NCBI GenBank assembly: GCA_013397075.1
Contig: VWZS01009947.1
Span: 186,001-250,000, forward strand
Length of the DNA: 64,000 nt
Direction: 5' to 3'
From: Rhabdornis inornatus
Lineage: Eukaryota > Chordata > Aves > Passeriformes > Rhabdornithidae
A model generated the notes under the pieces. The model did no database searches, was not told where the DNA came from, and was given only the letters and a program-made list of their open reading frames with translations. Shown here in pieces: positions 62,018-64,000 of the stretch. The position numbers were made by a program, and so were the translations under genes. Position 1 is the first letter of the stretch; each line of letters begins with the position of its first letter.

Positions 62018-64000
62018 GTCTTTTATCTATAAGTAGTGGTGTATGGAAGAGATATTTGCTTCTTGGTAGACCAAAAAGAAGGACTTGAACTTTTCTGGTA
62101 GTAAATTTTGCAAATCCTGGCATGGTAATAAGTTGCAGTGGGCTCTGTGGTCCGTTCTGGCAGGGATGCACTCAGACCAGAAAGACACATCGGTAAAGTT
62201 TTGTGGCAGATGGGCTCTGTTTCCCCTCTGTGGGAAAACACAAATGTCTGAATTCTCTGCTCTTGCTTGCACATCTCAGTGGGGAAAGGTTTCAAATAAA
62301 ACCACTTCTCTTTTTAGAGCTGAGGGGTCTTGTAAGGTGGCTGTGAAGAAACAGTAGATAATAGTAAGTCGTGTTAACCATTAGCGAGCATTCAGAAGTC
62401 ATCACTCTGAACATCAGATGAGAAGGCTGAGTGTGGCATAATCTACCTTTTGTAGCACTGCCTATTTTTAGGCTCCCTTCTCCAGTTTCTAAACTATTGT
62501 GGACCGTCTTTAAAAATAAAAAATCTTTCCTAACTACATGATTCCAGTAGCTCTGTGCTCCTGTGTGTTCATGTGTCCATGGTCCCTGTGCAGGTGGATA
62601 AAGGAGCATTTGATATTATTTACTCTTGGTGCATTTCAAACTGTATCAAGACAGTTTCTCAAAACAAGGCTGTTCAGGATTTTGTGGAGTTTGTTGTTTG
62701 GGTTTTTAACCTCTTGGTTTTTGTGGGGTGTTTTTGTTGTTTGGGTTTTTTTCACTATGGTATTTAAAATATATTTTTAAAAATTGTTGCTTAAGTATTT
62801 TGGGAGCCAGACTTGAGCATCAGTTTACCTGTTTATTCAGGAAAACCATGACATGGAATGGATTCCTGCAGAGAGAGGGACTCATTTGCCAAATCCTGCC
62901 AATCAAGACAAGAAAGATGAAATAAAAGCCAGCAACATAACAGGTAGAAACACAAAATACTTTTATTCTTGCCTAAGCATAAGGATTCATGTAAGGAATA
63001 TAGGAGAAAAATTTGAAGATAATTTTATTTAGATTGGGCTCTTAAAAATCTGAACAGATTTTTCTCAACCACCAAAGTCACATCTTTCTAACCTGTACAT
63101 CACTTTCCAAATTTAAAAATATTTTTTCTTCTTCCATCCTTCCCTGCTAATTTGAGGCTCTAAGGTCTTTCATAGCCCTGCATGAGGAATATCATATGTA
63201 TTTTAATAATTTATTTTTAATTCTGTTCTCTCTCTAATGCAGATATTCTATCAAAACAAAAATGACAGTTTTGATGCCTGTATCTGGCACAAGCACAGCC
63301 TAAGAAAAAATGATGAATAACAGGGAAGAATAATCAGGTGTACTTTGGCATACTAGATACCCAGTTTCAAATGACTGTGATTACACTTTTCTCCCCTGTT
63401 CTTTTGTCACTAAAATAACATCAAGCACATTTCCTTCAAAAAATACATTTTGAGCCTATTAGAGAGTATAAGTTAAGGTCAGATTTTTCAAATGTGCTCA
63501 GCATACTGAATGCAGATGGAGTGCTAAGTGGTCTGGTGTTTTGTGGCTTGTTTTTTGTTTGCTTTTTTTTCCTTTTTCTTAATGATCCCACAATAGGATT
63601 TATGGGCATAAAATAACTTTGAAAATTCAGCTGCTGTGTAAATGCTCAGGTCTGCAATAGCTGGTTCTTAACAATCTTTTCATTTCGGAAAAAGCATTTT
63701 GGCTGTGGAATTTTCAGGCATTTTCCCAATTGCCAAACTCTGCTCTCATTGTAATCAGTGAAAATAATTTAATCTTAAATCTTATCTGATGTGGGTTTTT
63801 GGTCCTGCCTTGTCTTCTTTACCCTTTGTCCATACGTATATGTTTAGGAATAAACTTCACCTGAGCTCATATAGGAGTAAACCTGTGCCTCAGCACAGGT
63901 CCCAGCTCTTTGCTCCTGTATTGGGGGTGGATCAGGCACATGTGACTCACACCTGCCAACACATGTACTAATTGTGGCTTTTCCCTAAACCTAAACAACC
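62018..64000. other. Unique non-coding sequence with T/G-rich stretches
   Basis: No gene is recognised. T/G-rich low-complexity stretches lie at about 62688-62751 and 63534-63579. Overlapping open frames on both strands at 62023-62357 (three minus, one plus) are mutual shadows without recognisable content. Confidence 0.5.

Noticed and set aside
1..64000. Search for tRNA, rRNA, snRNA, CRISPR arrays, bacterial operons
   Set aside because: None was seen. The sequence is vertebrate non-coding DNA, so prokaryotic features are not expected.

Overview
The window looks like AT-rich, CpG-poor vertebrate nuclear DNA from a bird, most likely a songbird. The evidence is four 3'-end fragments of CR1 retroposons, which have the avian 'AGAATCATAGAAT...GGTTGGAA...GATCATCTAGTCCAACC' type 3' end or its complement (the last one ends in the ATTCTATG octamer). 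There is also one older CR1-like tail, an LTR of a type I recall from passerine genomes, and a 384-base run of N typical of a draft assembly. I found no convincing protein-coding gene. Open frames in unique sequence are short, unrecognised and what chance would give. The longest uninterrupted one lies antisense to a CR1 copy. The window is best read as intron or intergenic DNA of a gene-poor region.

Layout: 1-1.27 kb is featureless. A 415-bp LTR, probably a solo LTR, lies at 1271-1685, flanked by imperfect 5-bp target-site copies. From 1.7 to 20 kb there is unique AT-rich DNA with small tandem duplications, palindromes and one full CRE-type site. From 20 to 33.8 kb there are two minus-strand CR1 tails, an unusually good 28-bp inverted repeat at 23525-23589 and a (TTTG)n tract. 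A gap lies at 33836-34219, entered through a GGGAA pentanucleotide run. At 34.84-34.92 kb a 72-nt AG-free pyrimidine-rich tract ends in CAG directly followed by GTAAGT, which is the structure of a recursive splice site. A G-rich (TTTG/TTTGGG)n block follows. At 39.7 kb there is an ancient CR1-like tail and a 33-nt microexon-like segment. At 44.0-44.85 kb several splice-like signals cluster in pyrimidine-rich sequence, ending in a consensus donor (AAAG|GTAAGT) at 44850/44851. This is the best candidate for a 5' or UTR exon. At 54.24-55.04 kb lies an 800-bp plus-strand CR1 copy with a broken reverse-transcriptase C-terminus. The rest, to 64 kb, is unique DNA with simple repeats and one stretch that reads like a conserved non-coding element.

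How the parts could fit together (inference): the candidate recursive splice site, the microexon-like segment and the 44.85-kb donor all lie on the plus strand. One long plus-strand gene, with the window lying inside or at the 5' side of its introns, would explain them. I cannot name that gene. RNA-seq or alignment to a bird genome would decide it.
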